A stretch of 64,000 nucleotides of DNA, from assembly GCF_025766255.1 (NCBI RefSeq), contig NW_026516757.1, positions 115,523 to 179,522 on the forward strand. The letters are read 5' to 3'. The position numbers and the translations under genes are program-made. Origin of the DNA: Zychaea mexicana (taxonomy: Eukaryota; Mucoromycota; Mucoromycetes; Mucorales; Lichtheimiaceae). Within the stretch, counting starts at the first letter, position 1, and every line of letters starts with the position of its first letter. Below are positions 12,694 through 25,655 of this stretch, piece after piece. The notes beneath the pieces are model-generated. The model was given only the letters and a program-made list of their open reading frames with translations. It ran no database searches and was not told where the DNA came from.

Positions 12694-15600
12694 ATGCATA
12701 ACATGTCCAACTCGGAGTCTGCCAGCTCAAAAGCAAATTCGATCGGGTCCAGAAACATCAATAGTAACTTCCACGTCTCTGGATATCACTTCAAAGCAAA
12801 TGTCACTTCCAGTTTCTCAAATGGCGAAAACGTTGACGTGCTTCATGGTTACCGGTAAATGTTGCGCTCAGAATTTTCTCTCGGAATGCAAATTGTAATT
12901 TTCGACGTTGAATAATTAAATGCTTAATCAACGATCAGGATAAAGAACAAAAACCCCGTCGTTGCACGCGTATCTGCAAACTCATTACGCCTCGAGCGCG
13001 AGTTCTATGTAATGAAAAAACTGTATCAATATACGGGAGGCGACTCGTTCATTGGTAAGACAGCGATTATACAGAAAAGATAATTTATGGTTAACGCTTC
13101 TTTTAGTACGACCGTTAGAATTTCTTCGTTTGCCAAGTGGCTTAAACGTCTCAATATACGCCAGCGAGCCGCATCAACATAGTGTCACGTCTTCAGAATC
13201 GCCAGAAGATGGTGACGATAGCACAAGCAATATCCGTGCTTGGATCGGACTAAATAGACAAAACAATACGCGGAGTCATGCAACCACAGCATCATCTTAT
13301 GCAGCGACGAATGCAACGTACTACGATCTGGAGCGGTTTTTGAAATTCGGGATCAAGTGCCTGGAACCATTGGATTTTATCCATCGATATCGATGTATCC
13401 ACGGTGAAATACGTATGGAAGCATTCCAGTGGGATGGGTCAGATAAAGGCAGCGTAAAGTTATGCAACTTTGGGTCGGGCTCGAAATCTTTGGAAAGCTA
13501 TCTGACCTTGTCTGCCGATGGTTGGCGGAAAACGATGAACAATAAGGAGTTGGTCAAGGTTTTGCGCGGAGTCTTGATATACATGAGTCCGGAACAAACT
13601 GGCCGCACTACTTATCCACCTGATCATCGAACAGACATATACTCGCTTGGTGTCATGTTTTTTGTGTTGCTAACCGGAAGACGACCATTTGAAGGGAGTC
13701 CTTTGGAAACACTCAAAGGTATCCTCAGTCGAAAGCTTCCGCCCGTACACGAACTACAACGAGATGTTCCTGAAGTCATTTCCAGGATCATCGAAAAAAT
13801 GACAAATAAGGTTAGTGCTTGCATGATATGACGTAATTTCTTTAATTTATGTCTCCCTGACACGCTAGCTTAGGCACCTGATGATCGATATACCAGTGCC
13901 CGTGGAGTCAGCTCCGACTTAAAGGAGTGTCTCAAGCGTTTAAAGGCAGCAAAACACCCCTCTACACAGGTAATGTTGCTAATCAGCGCCGTGTAGCATG
14001 GATATGTAGCATATAACTCATTATAGGTATGCTATAGTGGATAGAACCTTTTCCTTTGGCCCAAAAGGACATCGCTTCTGTATTTACATTGCCCAAAAGT
14101 ATTTACGGTCGTCAAAGCGTCATAGCGGAGGTCACCGCTATCATTGGCCGATGCGCATTACTGCACAGGCCATTCAGGTTGCGCAATGGTACCGAATTCC
14201 GTGTGGACCCCCAATCTCTGGTCGAGCTTTCTTCAGAAACTGAAAGCAGCAGTGCAGCGGATTCTGGGCCCAAATCGGCACTAATTTTTACTGCAGGTCA
14301 AAGGCCTACTACCGTAAACGGAGCAACGGATAATTCAAGTATCGGCAGTCGGATTTTTACCAATAGCAGTAAGACGGGAACAGTTGTTGTTGGCCTCTAC
14401 GGCCCCGGTGGCATTGGTAAGCTGGAAGAAAGTCATCAGTCAATGAAATGAAAGATTAAGTGCTTATGAAATGGTATGCAAAAAAGGTAAATCGACGATA
14501 TATACAGCTGTCCAACCAGCGGCTCGACAAAATGGGTAAATGTTGCTATTGTTATGTCAATTATTCTGAGATAACCTCCATTAAAGCAATCATATTCCCA
14601 TAGATATGTCGCCTCCACAAAATTTGATGCTCGTAACAAAACACCATACAGTGCAGTCACCCAAGCATTATCACAGATCTTTCAGCAAGTCCTCTCTGAA
14701 AATGAAGATGAAATCAGTGCATTTTACACTCATTTGAAATGCTCGCTCGGTGCACAGTTTTGCAACATACACGTCATGGTTGGCTTTGTACCTGAATTAA
14801 AGCCACTATTACAAGAACCGGATATCGAAGGAGAGGGTATCAATGTACCAGAAATGGTTCGGCTGGATAACATCGAAACTCAAGCCCGGTTCAGAAAAGT
14901 CTACGTGGAAGTATTCCGTGCAATCACAAGTTGGCGAACAGCAACGTTGGTAAGAGGAGTATATATTCCCTTTTAGCATTTCATACCTTTCAATTTCAAA
15001 CTAATTTTGAATATAGTTCTTAGATGATTTACACCAGGCAGGTATGTGCATAGTATGATTGTATATGAGTGTCCTAGATCAACTGCACGAATATCTGTAT
15101 TAACTTATTTTTTATTCTTATGGACAGATTCTCCGTCGCTCGAGTTAATAGAAGCCCTAGCCATGGCGCGCGTCAGGATATTAATATTCATTTCATACAG
15201 GGATCAAGAAATGACTCCCGAGCTATCTACGCTACTCAAACACTTGGCGGACATACACCTCATCAAAATCGAGCCCCTCGACAAGAACTCAATAGCCGAT
15301 TTTATCTGCGAAGCCCTTCACCGCTCAAGCGAAACTGACAGAGCAGCGATTATGCCTCTGGCCAATGTGGTAGTCCGAAAAACTCAGTGTAACGCCTTTT
15401 ATGCAGTGCAGCTTCTACGAACGCTCGAGCGGAAAAAACTCATATTTTTCAACTGGGAGAAAAATGAGTGGGACTACAACTTGCGCGACATCGAAGATGT
15501 CACCGTGTTCGACGACGGTGAAAACTCACAGCTCAATGTCTCGTTTATGGTGAAGAGGTTACGAGAACTACCACATGCAGCGCAAGACCTTTTGAAGTGG

Positions 15601-18600
15601 GCTTCATTTATCGGGGACACATTTTCTTGGGAAACTGTCAAGGCGCTGATGATATCCGCAGAAAAAGGCGCTGTAAAAAAAAGTGGTGCAGAATGCCCTT
15701 CGGTTACACAGTATCGCCAGCAACAACCCAAGGACGATGCTTGCAGCAGTAGCAGTAGCAGTAGCAGTAGCACTCTGACTAACGATTCTTCTATAAACAA
15801 CACGTCGAATAACTCGAGCGGCAACACCGGTTTATTCAAACGACTTCAACGCTTCTACACAAGATCTCCACCAACTCCTTGTAGTCGCTCACCGACGGGA
15901 TCAGACTACGACCCTATTAGTGGTCTGCAGGCTGTATTACAAGAAGGATACATTGTACCTATTAATGAGAGCGAATTCAAATGGAGTCATGACCGGATAT
16001 CCCAGGCGGCGGCTGCATTGGCAGATCCGAACACATTGGATAATATACATCTAACTGTTGCACAGCACTTAATGGAAGGTATATCTTCAATAGACGTCAC
16101 GTAACGTAGCCTTACTCGACATTCATAGAGTCTCACACTAGTATTATATTAGAAAAACTCGTTGACACATTTCTTGTGGCCGATCATTTGCTAAAGTGCA
16201 TCGATCTGTTGATGTTGCAGGACGACAAGGAGCGATATCGGCAAATTTTTGTTGATTCGGCCACGAAGTGTCAAACTGCTGGTGCCCATGATATGGCATT
16301 TGCTTACTTTAATTCTGCGATACAGCTTAGTGATCCGAATCAAGAATGGAATGATATCAACTATAGCGGGACGCTTCTTCTCTACACAAATGCTGTTGCA
16401 TTATCATGGGTAGTTGGTGCATACACACTTACTGAGCAATGGTTGGATATCATCTTCGCACAATCACGATGCCCCTTGGATCGAGTACCAGCTTATCGTG
16501 TTCAATCGAGGTATCTCTACAGTATACAGAAGACTGAACAGGCTCAAGATGCGCTACTACGGTGTTTGGACGAGCTGGGAAGAGAGAAAGCGCGATTAGA
16601 TATCAGTGAAGCAGGTATTCTGCGGGAATACAGTCAAGCCGAAAGGCTGATACGGCAGTTTGGAGTCGATGGAATTCTCGCCATGAAGCCTTGCGAGAAT
16701 TTGACTATTAAAGCCACTATGGGTGTTCTAGAAGAGCTGTAAGTATATGTGGTTCATGCATGTAGGAGGTGAAAACGTATCGCTAACTGGTTTTGTTGTT
16801 CAGACTCGTATCTTGTTTTTTTGGCGGGCAGATGTTGGAGCTATGTCACTGGGCCTGTCGCATACTTAATCTCACTGCTCTCTATGGTCCTACCAATGTT
16901 ACAGGCTCAGGATGTATGGCCACTGGTATCGGATTCGCGAGTCTCTATCAGAAATATAAGTTTGCGGAGGTATTATAGCGAAAAGAAATCAATACTGGTA
17001 TGCAATAATGTGCTCGCTTGCTCATACTGAGATTAGGAAGTCGGTAGCCTGGGCATCGCACTTGCCGATAAATACGGAAGCAACCAAGAAAAAGGACGTG
17101 CATACCACATATACGCAGCTTATGTACTTCAGTGGAAGTATCCTCTCAGTAAAGCGTACAAGTATTATCAAAATGCTTTAGATTTCTGCAGCTCTGCTGG
17201 TGACAATATGTACTACACCTTTAACCGGATTCATATATGCATTCTTATGTTTGGTCAAGGATATAATATGCAAGATGTTGCCCGGGAAAGTCAAGCAACA
17301 TATGACGAAATCCTGATATATTCACCTACTGTCGAAACCAAGTTCTTTTCCTTGGCTATTCTACGCGCAGCAAAAGCACTCCAGGGCCAAACGTACATTA
17401 ACACGCCAAACGTTTTTGACGGCGATGACGGCTTCAACGACTCCCACTTTGTTTCGGAGAGTTGCGAGCACTCCTACAGACCCAACATTATGTTAAATTG
17501 GTACGAATCTTACAAGATCGTACCACTGACACTCTATGGATATCTTGATTCTGCAATTGAAATTGGATACCGATCTATCGACACAATGTATGCTCATCCA
17601 AGTTATCGCCACACCCGCATGATGCTTTGTTTCTTCTCTTTGGCGCTTATTGAAAAGACACGTCAAGATCCAACAATCTACCAAAAATGTATCGAGCAAG
17701 TCAAGAGGAACCAAGAGTTGGTACACGAATGGGCTATTCACAGTCCAAACAATTATTCCATGTTCTGGACGTTTGTGGAAGCTGAACTTGCAGGGATTAG
17801 CGATGATTCTCCTGACATATCTAAAGCCGGAAGACTTTACGAAGAAGCAATAAATCTAGCAAGAAAAAATTCATGGTACTTTGACCTCTGCGTTATGCAT
17901 GAGTATACCGGTGCCTTTTACAACCGCATCGGGCTCTACAATACTGCCTATGGATATATAAGAAAGGTAAAGTAGGAATATATATCGAATACTTTGAAAA
18001 AGATATATTGATTTTGTCTTTTATTAGGCAGTTGATCTGTATATGAAGCATGGTGCATACGGAAAAGGACGACACGTTAGCAACAAATTCTCTCAGCTTC
18101 TGTCCGATTTCGACGATGTTCGATCTGAAAGTCAAGAAGCAGAAATCCAAACTGATCCTCTACCGTACCATGGTGCTCAAGGATGGAGTCCCAGTGCATC
18201 ATCAAACGGAAGTAGGGTAGCACTCAACGAGCCGTTAGCTTGTGAATTCATGACACCTGCTACACATGAGCAAACATTGTTGAATTTAGATATTGTTGGT
18301 ATCAGTTTTTTTTCTTTCAATGACAATTTTGAGCTGGTGACCTCTATGATGTACATACTAATGTTTTCTCTTCATTTTTGATAGATCGATATGGCTTCAA
18401 TTTTAAAGAGCTCACAGGTCCTAAGCTCTGAAATCCAGTTTAATGCGCTCTTGAGTTCGATGATGGGTAAGGACTGTTGTTTACGTTATCAGGATTGATA
18501 CATCCCATGATGATTATCTGACTTTCCGCGTTGTATTGCATTGAATAGGAATAATCCTCGACGTTTCAGCAGCAGATTGCGTTGCTATTGTCATCAAAGA

Positions 18601-21402
18601 CGATAAGTTTGGTGTGTGTGCGTACGGCACGCAGCAAGATAGTTCTACCACATACGATCCACCAAAGCCGCTATCAGAAGATGACGACCTAGTATCAAGT
18701 CGCATTATCAACCATACGATACATACCGGTGAAAGCACCTACGTAAACGATGTCCAAAAAGATACAAGGTTTGCCGTGGGACCATGGTTTGAGCGTGTCA
18801 AAAGAAAATCAGTTGTATGCATGCCAATCATTCACAAAGTAACCACTGTGGGTTGCTTATTTATTGAGGGTGTCGTTGGTATTTTCACCCAAAGGCATAT
18901 TGCTGTTCTCAGTCTTTTGTGCCAACAGATGGGTATTTCAATCACGAATGCCTTTCTATTCAAGTCTGTGCAGCGAGCTACTATGACGAATATGAGGTTT
19001 GTGCATAAATGGTTTGTATTGCCACCACAAAAGTTCATGTAGCAGTAACAATTTGTTTTCTAGAATGATTGAGAAGCAAAAACAAGCACTTGAAGAGGCT
19101 CGACGGAGCAAAGAAGCTGCCGATAAAGCAATGCGGTTACGTGAAATCTTTTTGGCAAATATGAGCCATGAGATACGTACTCCTTTTTCGGGCTTTTACG
19201 GAATGATCTCATTGTTGGCCGATACAAAGTAAGTACTACCAACCAGAGCTATAAAGTGTGCTACAAAATATCATCAAAATTTAAACAGGTGCATCACTTT
19301 AGTCTGGATATTGAGCAACGAGACCTCGTCCAAACTGCCAAAGAGTCATGTGAGATGCTTCTACAGCTTATTGACGATCTGCTGAATTTTTCAAAACTAC
19401 AAGCTGGCAAAGTCTCGTTGGATTTGTCACCTATTGTGATTGACGATCTGCTGGCAGACGTCATCGAAATGTTGATTGCCTTGGCCATTCGAAAGAGCAT
19501 CAATATCAGTTATAGTGTTGAACCAGATGTACCTGCTGTCATTATGGCTGATGGCAACCGTATACGACAGTAAGTTAAACTATCAAGATTTGGCGTATAA
19601 TAAATGGAATTTGTATGCTCAACCTGTTAATTATGTTACAGGGTCATAATCAATCTTTTGGGCAACGCATTAAAATTCACCCACGATGGAGAAGTCAAAA
19701 TACGGTGCTCTATGGACAAAAAGAATTTATCTACGGATGGTAAAATATCATTACTTTTCGAAGTAGTTGACTCTGGTATTGGGATAAGCGAAGAGCAACG
19801 CAAGGTACTTTTTGTGCCGTTCTCGCAGGTGGATGGTAGTACAACGTAAGTCATTTCGAATATCAATATTTGTTGTCGACATCGTAAGGTCCTAAAATTT
19901 TATGCATCCATTAGCCGTAACTATGGTGGCACTGGACTCGGATTATCAATCTGCTTGCAATTGGTTTCTTTGATGTCTGGTAAAATTGACGTGAAGAGCG
20001 AGCCAAACAAGGGTTCGAATTTCTTCTTCAACATTACGACATCTCGTGTACATGAGCAGGCCAACAAACGCGAAGATGTGATTGCAGACTTATTAAAAAA
20101 GTTGAATGGTGCTCGAGTCCTTGTTGCTGCGACCCACGAATCTACTGCATCGATGATACGCCAACTTCTGCCCGGAATAGCTGTAGACGGAGCGCATACT
20201 CCTGGTGATTTCATCCATCGGCAGGCCACCAACTACCACGTTGTCCTCGTTGGCCTTTGGTTGACGAGCGATCCAGAACTCCAAGTATGGACAACCCACC
20301 TTAAGCAGTTTTTACAAAGTGCTCGCTGTGTAGTTGTGATGCATTATCCTAGTGTCGCGAACAGCGACGTGCTATGCACAAACAATCTTCCAACAACCGG
20401 CATTACAGACGACGAGCGACTCAGTCAAAATGGTCGCAGTGATTTATCAAGCAGTACCCTCAGGGTAAATGCAGGGAACGTAAGCCTTCCTCCGATGAAG
20501 CTACGCTCGGTTGTTCGTATATCTGTTCCTCTTCGACGCATAAATTTACTACAAGCTCTTGTCGACATGATTCAGCAAACGAGCGACGATGCCGCTATCA
20601 TTAAAAAAACGCTCAAAACACCGTCAACGCCACGCCCTTCAATATCAACCAAGACAATAGGAAGTAGAAAGAAGGCTTCCCAAGATACTATTTCTCCTGA
20701 AGAGCAAGCTCTATACAGTACACAGACGCTACTTATTGCAGAAGGTATTCTGGGGCTCTTAACGTAGCATACATACAAGCAATGCTAAACTATGGTTTGA
20801 TATGATTTCATGTAGATAATCCTGTTGCTCAAAAGCTTTTGTACAAACAGCTCACGCGTTTGGGTTTTAAGGTTGTTTGTGCTAATAACGGGTTAGAAGC
20901 TGTGGAGGCATGGCAAAATAATCCTCCTGGATACTTTTCGCTCGCAATGCTCGATTATCATATGCCACAGGTTGAGAATCACCCTTTCTTTCTTTTGAAA
21001 TCCATCCTTTTTGTTTCGAGTACGCTTCCAAACAATTGAGCTGATATCCTGTTTACTGTTGCTAAATAGTGTGATGGAGTAGAGGCCACAGGAAGGATTC
21101 GAAAACTCGAAAAAAACAAGGGTAGAAATGATCACTTTCCTATAGTTGCGCTGACAGCCGATATACAGGAATCTACTCGACAAACATGCTTGGCAGTAGG
21201 GATGGATGGGTAAGCTGCTAGAACCGTAAATATATCCTGCACGTACAAGTCCTTCTTACATTAAGTTATCTATTATCGTAGGTACCTTACGAAACCTGTA
21301 AGCAAAAAGTTGTTGATAGACACGTTACGCAACTATTGCTTTAAGAGCAAAACATCAAATGATAATAGCCTTGATTGTAAAACAATGGTAGTCGACGATT
21401 AA
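12694..21402 (+). CDS. Class X hybrid histidine kinase, tandem paralogue (copy 2)
   Basis: Twenty-two exons: 12694-12854, 12939-13054, 13107-13810, 13874-13969, 14038-14416, 14487-14535, 14604-14949, 15017-15041, 15128-16078, 16153-16738, 16804-16969, 17037-17966, 18028-18294, 18385-18466, 18549-18996, 19064-19228, 19303-19569, 19642-19845, 19915-20744, 20816-20970, 21070-21209, 21282-21402; 2,395 residues. Domain order equals copy 1. Conserved: AAA P-loop GPGGIGKST, Walker [19 protein letters not shown] (His about 1804), [15 protein letters not shown], receiver Asp about 2304 (MLDYHMPQ) and LTKP. It lies 1.44 kb downstream of copy 1 on the same strand. It lacks three copy-1 introns and has one of its own in the first 55 codons. 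A low-complexity Ser/Asn linker is encoded near 15742-15830. Two in-frame start codons exist (12694 and 12703); 12703 gives MSN, as in copy 1. It probably acts in the same phosphorelay; divergence in linkers suggests different inputs. Confidence 0.93.
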
Positions 21403-22216
21403 CTCCAAAACAAAATTAGTTAATTACTTTATATAATGACAACGTTTGTGTGATGCATTTTTTTTTATCTGTTATGCAATAATATTTATATAATGTGCAA
21501 GAAGGCTATTTTCATTTAAGCGGTAGCACATCCGAAAGATACAAATTAACGTTTGTTGTCGTTTGTAGCCTTTCGAACACATTAAACAACCTTCCCAAGA
21601 CCCTGTAAGGTTTCAAAGGGCCCAAACGGTAATCTGAGATTTGGGATGGAAGCATGCGGATATGTGTCAACGCGCTCGTGTTAATATGGACAGCACAACA
21701 AACTATCGATTATAGTGGCGAGCTTGTTTACGCAAATGATGTCCTTTGTTTGGCTTGCATTATGGCACTGATCCACCCGTCATTGCTTAAGCCATCTGCA
21801 GCTTTACATTTTCAAGAAAGCGTTACTTACATGGGAGCACGGAAGTTATTTATACTCATGTTATAGTCGGTTCATCGTCTACACTATAGAATTAGGGCGA
21901 TAACGAGAAGCTGACACTGGAGCATCACTACGTAAATATCAGACCTGGATCTTTCAACTTCCAGACCTCGGCATATTCCGTTGTAAATTATTTTTTTTGG
22001 GAAGCTTTGACAGCACTTTGTATGGATCCATGTTTTGCGTGTTTTATAATTGCTGTACAAAGTTAATGCAGGGGCTTCTACCAGGCTGATGCAGTTAACG
22101 TGTGGAAACACAATGATGGCGTAAGCATTCGTCATGAATAGTAGACAAGCAGCGGGCCTTCTTTGAACCGCCCAATCGGAAGTTGCTTAAAATAATTTAT
22201 CCGGAATAGTTTATGA
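21403..22216. other. Intergenic, nothing recognised
   Basis: AT-rich 3' flank of kinase 2 and 5' flank of the methyltransferase gene. Only short frames without domain content. Confidence 0.5.
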
Positions 22217-22227
22217 GATATATATAG
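22217..22227 (+). promoter_or_regulatory. Putative TATA box of the methyltransferase gene
   Basis: A [13 protein letters not shown] stretch lies about 50 bp upstream of the start codon at 22274, within normal fungal TATA-to-start distances. Sequence-only call. Confidence 0.4.
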
Positions 22228-22273
22228 CGGCATTTTTGCTGCAAATCATTTCAGAAATTATTTACGTTTCACG

Positions 22274-23553
22274 ATGGATTCAATCAAATATCTACAACAC
22301 AAGCCTTTCCTCGCATTTTTCACGGTAAGAGAAAAATAACTCGTACAAGAGCAAACCATTTTTCAAATATAAACTCACACCTTATCCTTCACGCTTTAGG
22401 GCCTCCTGGATTCGCGTCATTTTAAAGAGCCTAGCGCCGTCGAGCCAATCAAGGTCCTTGAGGTTGGTTGTGGGTAAGCATGAAAACGATAATAGCTATG
22501 CTTTACAGCTTATAATTATGCAACGCTCATTTTTGAAATATACAAAGTCCGGGTCATTTTTCTGCTTTGCTGAAGGAACAATATCAAGATCGTATTGATG
22601 TCACTGCGATCGACCCATCGGAAGAGGATATCCAGCTATGCGCCGACCATAAAGCGAATGTCAAATATATGGCAACCACGGTTCTTGACATGGACCTTGA
22701 GCAATACCGCGAATCTTTCGATGTGATTCTATTTTCCAAGTCGCTTCATCACTGCGATCCATTAGATGGGGTAATAGAGAGAGGCGACAACAAGTTGCTG
22801 GTGTTTTATTCATGAAAAAAGAGTCATGAGATCATTTTACTAACATGTACTCGGATGCACTTCGGTGCTTGCCCGTAGACAATTGATCAAGTTCACCGCT
22901 TCCTCAAGAAAAAGGGTGTCGTTGTTGCTGAAGAGTTTGACCGCAGTGCAATCACCGAAGAGAGTGCGCGGTGGTATTTCGACCGTGTTGATCTCTTGAT
23001 GAGTGGCAATCACCTTGTGGCACCTACCAACAAGAGCGAGAATATGCAGAAAAAATGGCATGCCATGATGGATCCCACGATGGGCTCTCCACTGGAACGT
23101 TGGCAAGCTTATTTCTCGCACCACCACCATCATCATCATCATCATCACGGCCACGGCCACGGCCACGGCGATGCCCATAGTGACGATCACCACCATCACC
23201 AACAGGAGGGACACTATAAGCATGGTTTACAGGGCGAAGATTTGTCAACTGCCAAAGCTATTAATGCATCTCTCAAAAGAGCCTTTGGCACAGAAGTCAA
23301 GGTTGTCAGCAACAATCCATTTCTCCATGGAATGATTGTGTTTCAAGGGTAAGTGTCTTCTTCCCATCACTGCCGTTCCACCTTCATGTAGCCAGTAATC
23401 CACTGTTTACTAAACTACTGTATTACTAGATTGGAGGACTCGTCGGTGGGAAGGGCTGTCTTGGAAACGTTTATGACCCAGGAAATAACTGCCATCAAGG
23501 AAGGAAAACTCAAGGGCGTCGGTGTCAATTTCATCGCAGAAAAGCAAGACTGA
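22274..23553 (+). CDS. Class I SAM-dependent methyltransferase with histidine-rich insert
   Basis: Five exons (22274-22324, 22400-22473, 22548-22770, 22879-23348, 23430-23553), 313 residues, all phases consistent. Motif I is VLEVGCGPGHF (from residue 36); the acidic strand-2 end is TAIDPSEED; strand 4 is FDVILFSKSLHHCD. This is the Rossmann fold of small-molecule methyltransferases (Methyltransf_12/23 type). Residues 197-206 are ten consecutive histidines, followed by GHGHGHG, a DDHHHH cluster and further His, all in a loop between the core fold and the last strands (VKVVSNNPF, MIVFQGL). Such a run usually binds Ni, Zn or Cu; whether it does so here is inference. The histidine run is encoded by mixed CAC/CAT codons. 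An AATAAA lies at 23574-23579. Substrate is not predictable. Confidence 0.88.
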
Positions 23554-23872
23554 ATAGGATGTTTTTACGGTCCAATAAAACACCTGATAATACCATAATG
23601 TGGAAATGCTTTGTTAACGCCTTTTGATATATCAATTTTCATTCGACCTAGTATGTCTCAAACGAATTACCTCTGCAATCCGTTGCTGTACCACAAAAAT
23701 ATTTGCATTGGTTATATTCCAGCTCAGGGCCTCTAGATCAAGTGCAACGTGTTAGAATCTATACGCATCCAATCAGCGATCGCCTCGTTGCTTGGAGCGT
23801 TTAAAATAAGACTTGACCCTTTACCTTATTAGATTAATTGCTTTCTTTTTCACCTCCTCTTACTCGTCTACC
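23554..23872. other. Short intergenic stretch with polyadenylation signal
   Basis: Contains AATAAA at 23574-23579, 21 bp after the methyltransferase stop, and a CT-rich leader just before the RAMP4 start codon. No gene. Confidence 0.5.
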
Positions 23873-24320
23873 ATGGTATGCACATCGTATGAATTTGGAT
23901 AAAACAGAGAGCGTACTAAATCAAAACTTTTTTTAAATATAGGCAACTGCACCTACTATCCGCAAGAAGAACGCTGTTTACCAGAATAATGTCAACAAGC
24001 GTGGTCATGTCAAGTCATCACTCGTGGTATGCATCGATTGCGAGAAAGACGGGAATAGTCTTTTTAATGGCATAGCTACTCTATTACTAACAGTTGATTC
24101 TTCTCATTTTCAAATGACAGAAAGAAGAAAAAGGGTTTAAGTTTCCAGTGAGCTATTGGGTACTTGGTGTTTTGGCATTTGCTCTACTTGGAGGAGGTAA
24201 AGTGTCATTTTTGCTTTAATGCACTCACAAATAATTTTCAAGTAAACGATGTAATCTGATCGTTTAATATCTTACTTTACGTGTATAGCTATTCTACAAG
24301 TGATTGACCTTTTCTTGTAA
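23873..24320 (+). CDS. YSY6: RAMP4/SERP1/Ysy6-type ER membrane protein
   Basis: Four exons (23873-23875, 23943-24026, 24121-24196, 24289-24320), 64 residues. The first coding exon is only the ATG, followed at once by GTATGC. The product begins MATAPTIRKKNAVYQNNVNKR, then a lysine/glutamate linker, and ends with one membrane segment (YWVLGVLAFALLGGAILQVI). This is the layout of RAMP4 family proteins: a basic cytosolic N-terminus and a tail anchor. They bind the Sec61 translocon and stabilise membrane proteins during ER stress. Length matches the family (about 65). It converges on the GILT gene, with 189 bp between stops. The gene is too short to show as one open frame. Confidence 0.9.
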
Positions 24321-24509
24321 AAGGAAAAAGAACGACAATCGACTCCTCTCCCCCACCACAACAATCCAACGATTTTTACAGCCTGACCCATGGCCACAAT
24401 ACCTTTGAAATCTCTATCATCATGTACATATCCGAATTTAACATTTTACTATTCTTTTGATTGCAAAAACCGACAAAATGAAGGAATAGGAGCGGGTACT
24501 TGTTGCTAT

Positions 24510-25655
24510 CTAGCCGTTGTAGGCTTCCTCAATAGTGCGAACGAAATCGGAAATTGTGTGGCCGCCTTCGCATTGCTGCTTGAGGGAGAGGAAAGGACGG
24601 CTGTTAATAAAGATGCAAGAATGGTAGTGAGGCTTTACTTTGCAAGGAAAGAGAATTTACGAACCTTCCATACTTCATCGTGAATACAGCGTAATTTGTT
24701 ATCAATGAAGATTGTGCAACTTTTTCTATTCAATTTTTGATATTACGCAAAGCACACAGTACTGTTAAATTCAGGTTTTTTCTATGCACAGAAGTGTGTC
24801 CAGCATTACTTACTCCACATTCAAGCTTTGTGTTCGCTCAACTGATTTTGCTAACAGCTCGACCCCGACTGAGTTAGTAGTACATGTCTGTACTGGTTCA
24901 TAATCTTTTCCAACCCGTTTTGCTACATAACATACAGGTAATGAGAGAGCCAGTTTTTGACTTTGTACAATTGTATGTGATGTATACAAGACATCTATCA
25001 CTTGATAACGTACCACATTCCTCTGCCAGCAGGCTGTCATCTTCTCCAATATCCGCATATTTTTCATTCAAGCAAAGCGTGAATCCATGAAACCAGTCAT
25101 CAATATCAGGATATATGTTCTTGAAGCACAACTCCTGCATGTTTCCGAGACACTCGGTTGGTCCGTGCTTACTTATAGCCACATTATAGCGTGATATATA
25201 TATGTTAATGGATACTCGCATTTAATCTGAAGGATAAATCTACGTTACATACCATTCAAATCCAAGAGACTCGGAGCTATTTGGTCTGGCAATGTAGTTG
25301 ACATCAAGAGATACAGGGACCTTTACTTGCTTCACTATCAAGATAACCACGCCCCCAAAAAAAAATAAGAAATAAAAAATAAACTAAACTGCTCTATATC
25401 TCAACTTCATTCAAGAAAACATAACCGAAGTATGCTCATAGGGTATGTATTATGCTACTTACAAACTTTGGAGATTACTTCTTCACAATCGACTTTATCG
25501 GGGCACTTGGACATTACGAACAACTCAATCGGAACAGCTGATTGCAAAGGGCGCCAATCAGTTGTGCGATCGCTTATTATATGTCGTGTCCAAGTCATGA
25601 AAGTGATGCCCATAACAATGAGCGCCACGACCATCAAGCCACAACGCTGCTGCAT
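24510..25655 (-). CDS. GILT-family thiol reductase (gamma-interferon-inducible lysosomal thiol reductase-like)
   Basis: Six exons in transcription order: 25655-25463, 25334-25253, 25171-25014, 24922-24814, 24719-24665, 24578-24510; 221 residues. Residues 6-22 form a hydrophobic signal or signal-anchor. The GILT signature CxHGxxECxxNxxxxC is exact (CKHGPTECLGNMQELC), and the C-terminal block CEGGHTISDFVRTIEEAYNG is typical. GILT enzymes reduce disulfides in the endolysosomal lumen. The site expected to hold the CxxC redox pair reads SKCPDKVDCEE, so two cysteines (51 and 57) are six apart instead of three. The last acceptor could be used at either CAAG or the CAG right after it, changing one residue. 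Upstream ATGs exist in the same frame (for example, 99 bp earlier), but 25655 places the hydrophobic segment correctly. Confidence 0.87.

Noticed and set aside
22840..23223. Minus-strand frames over the histidine run (Met/Val- and Asp/Gly-rich translations)
   Set aside because: Low-complexity shadows of the GHGHGH/His-run codons of the methyltransferase.
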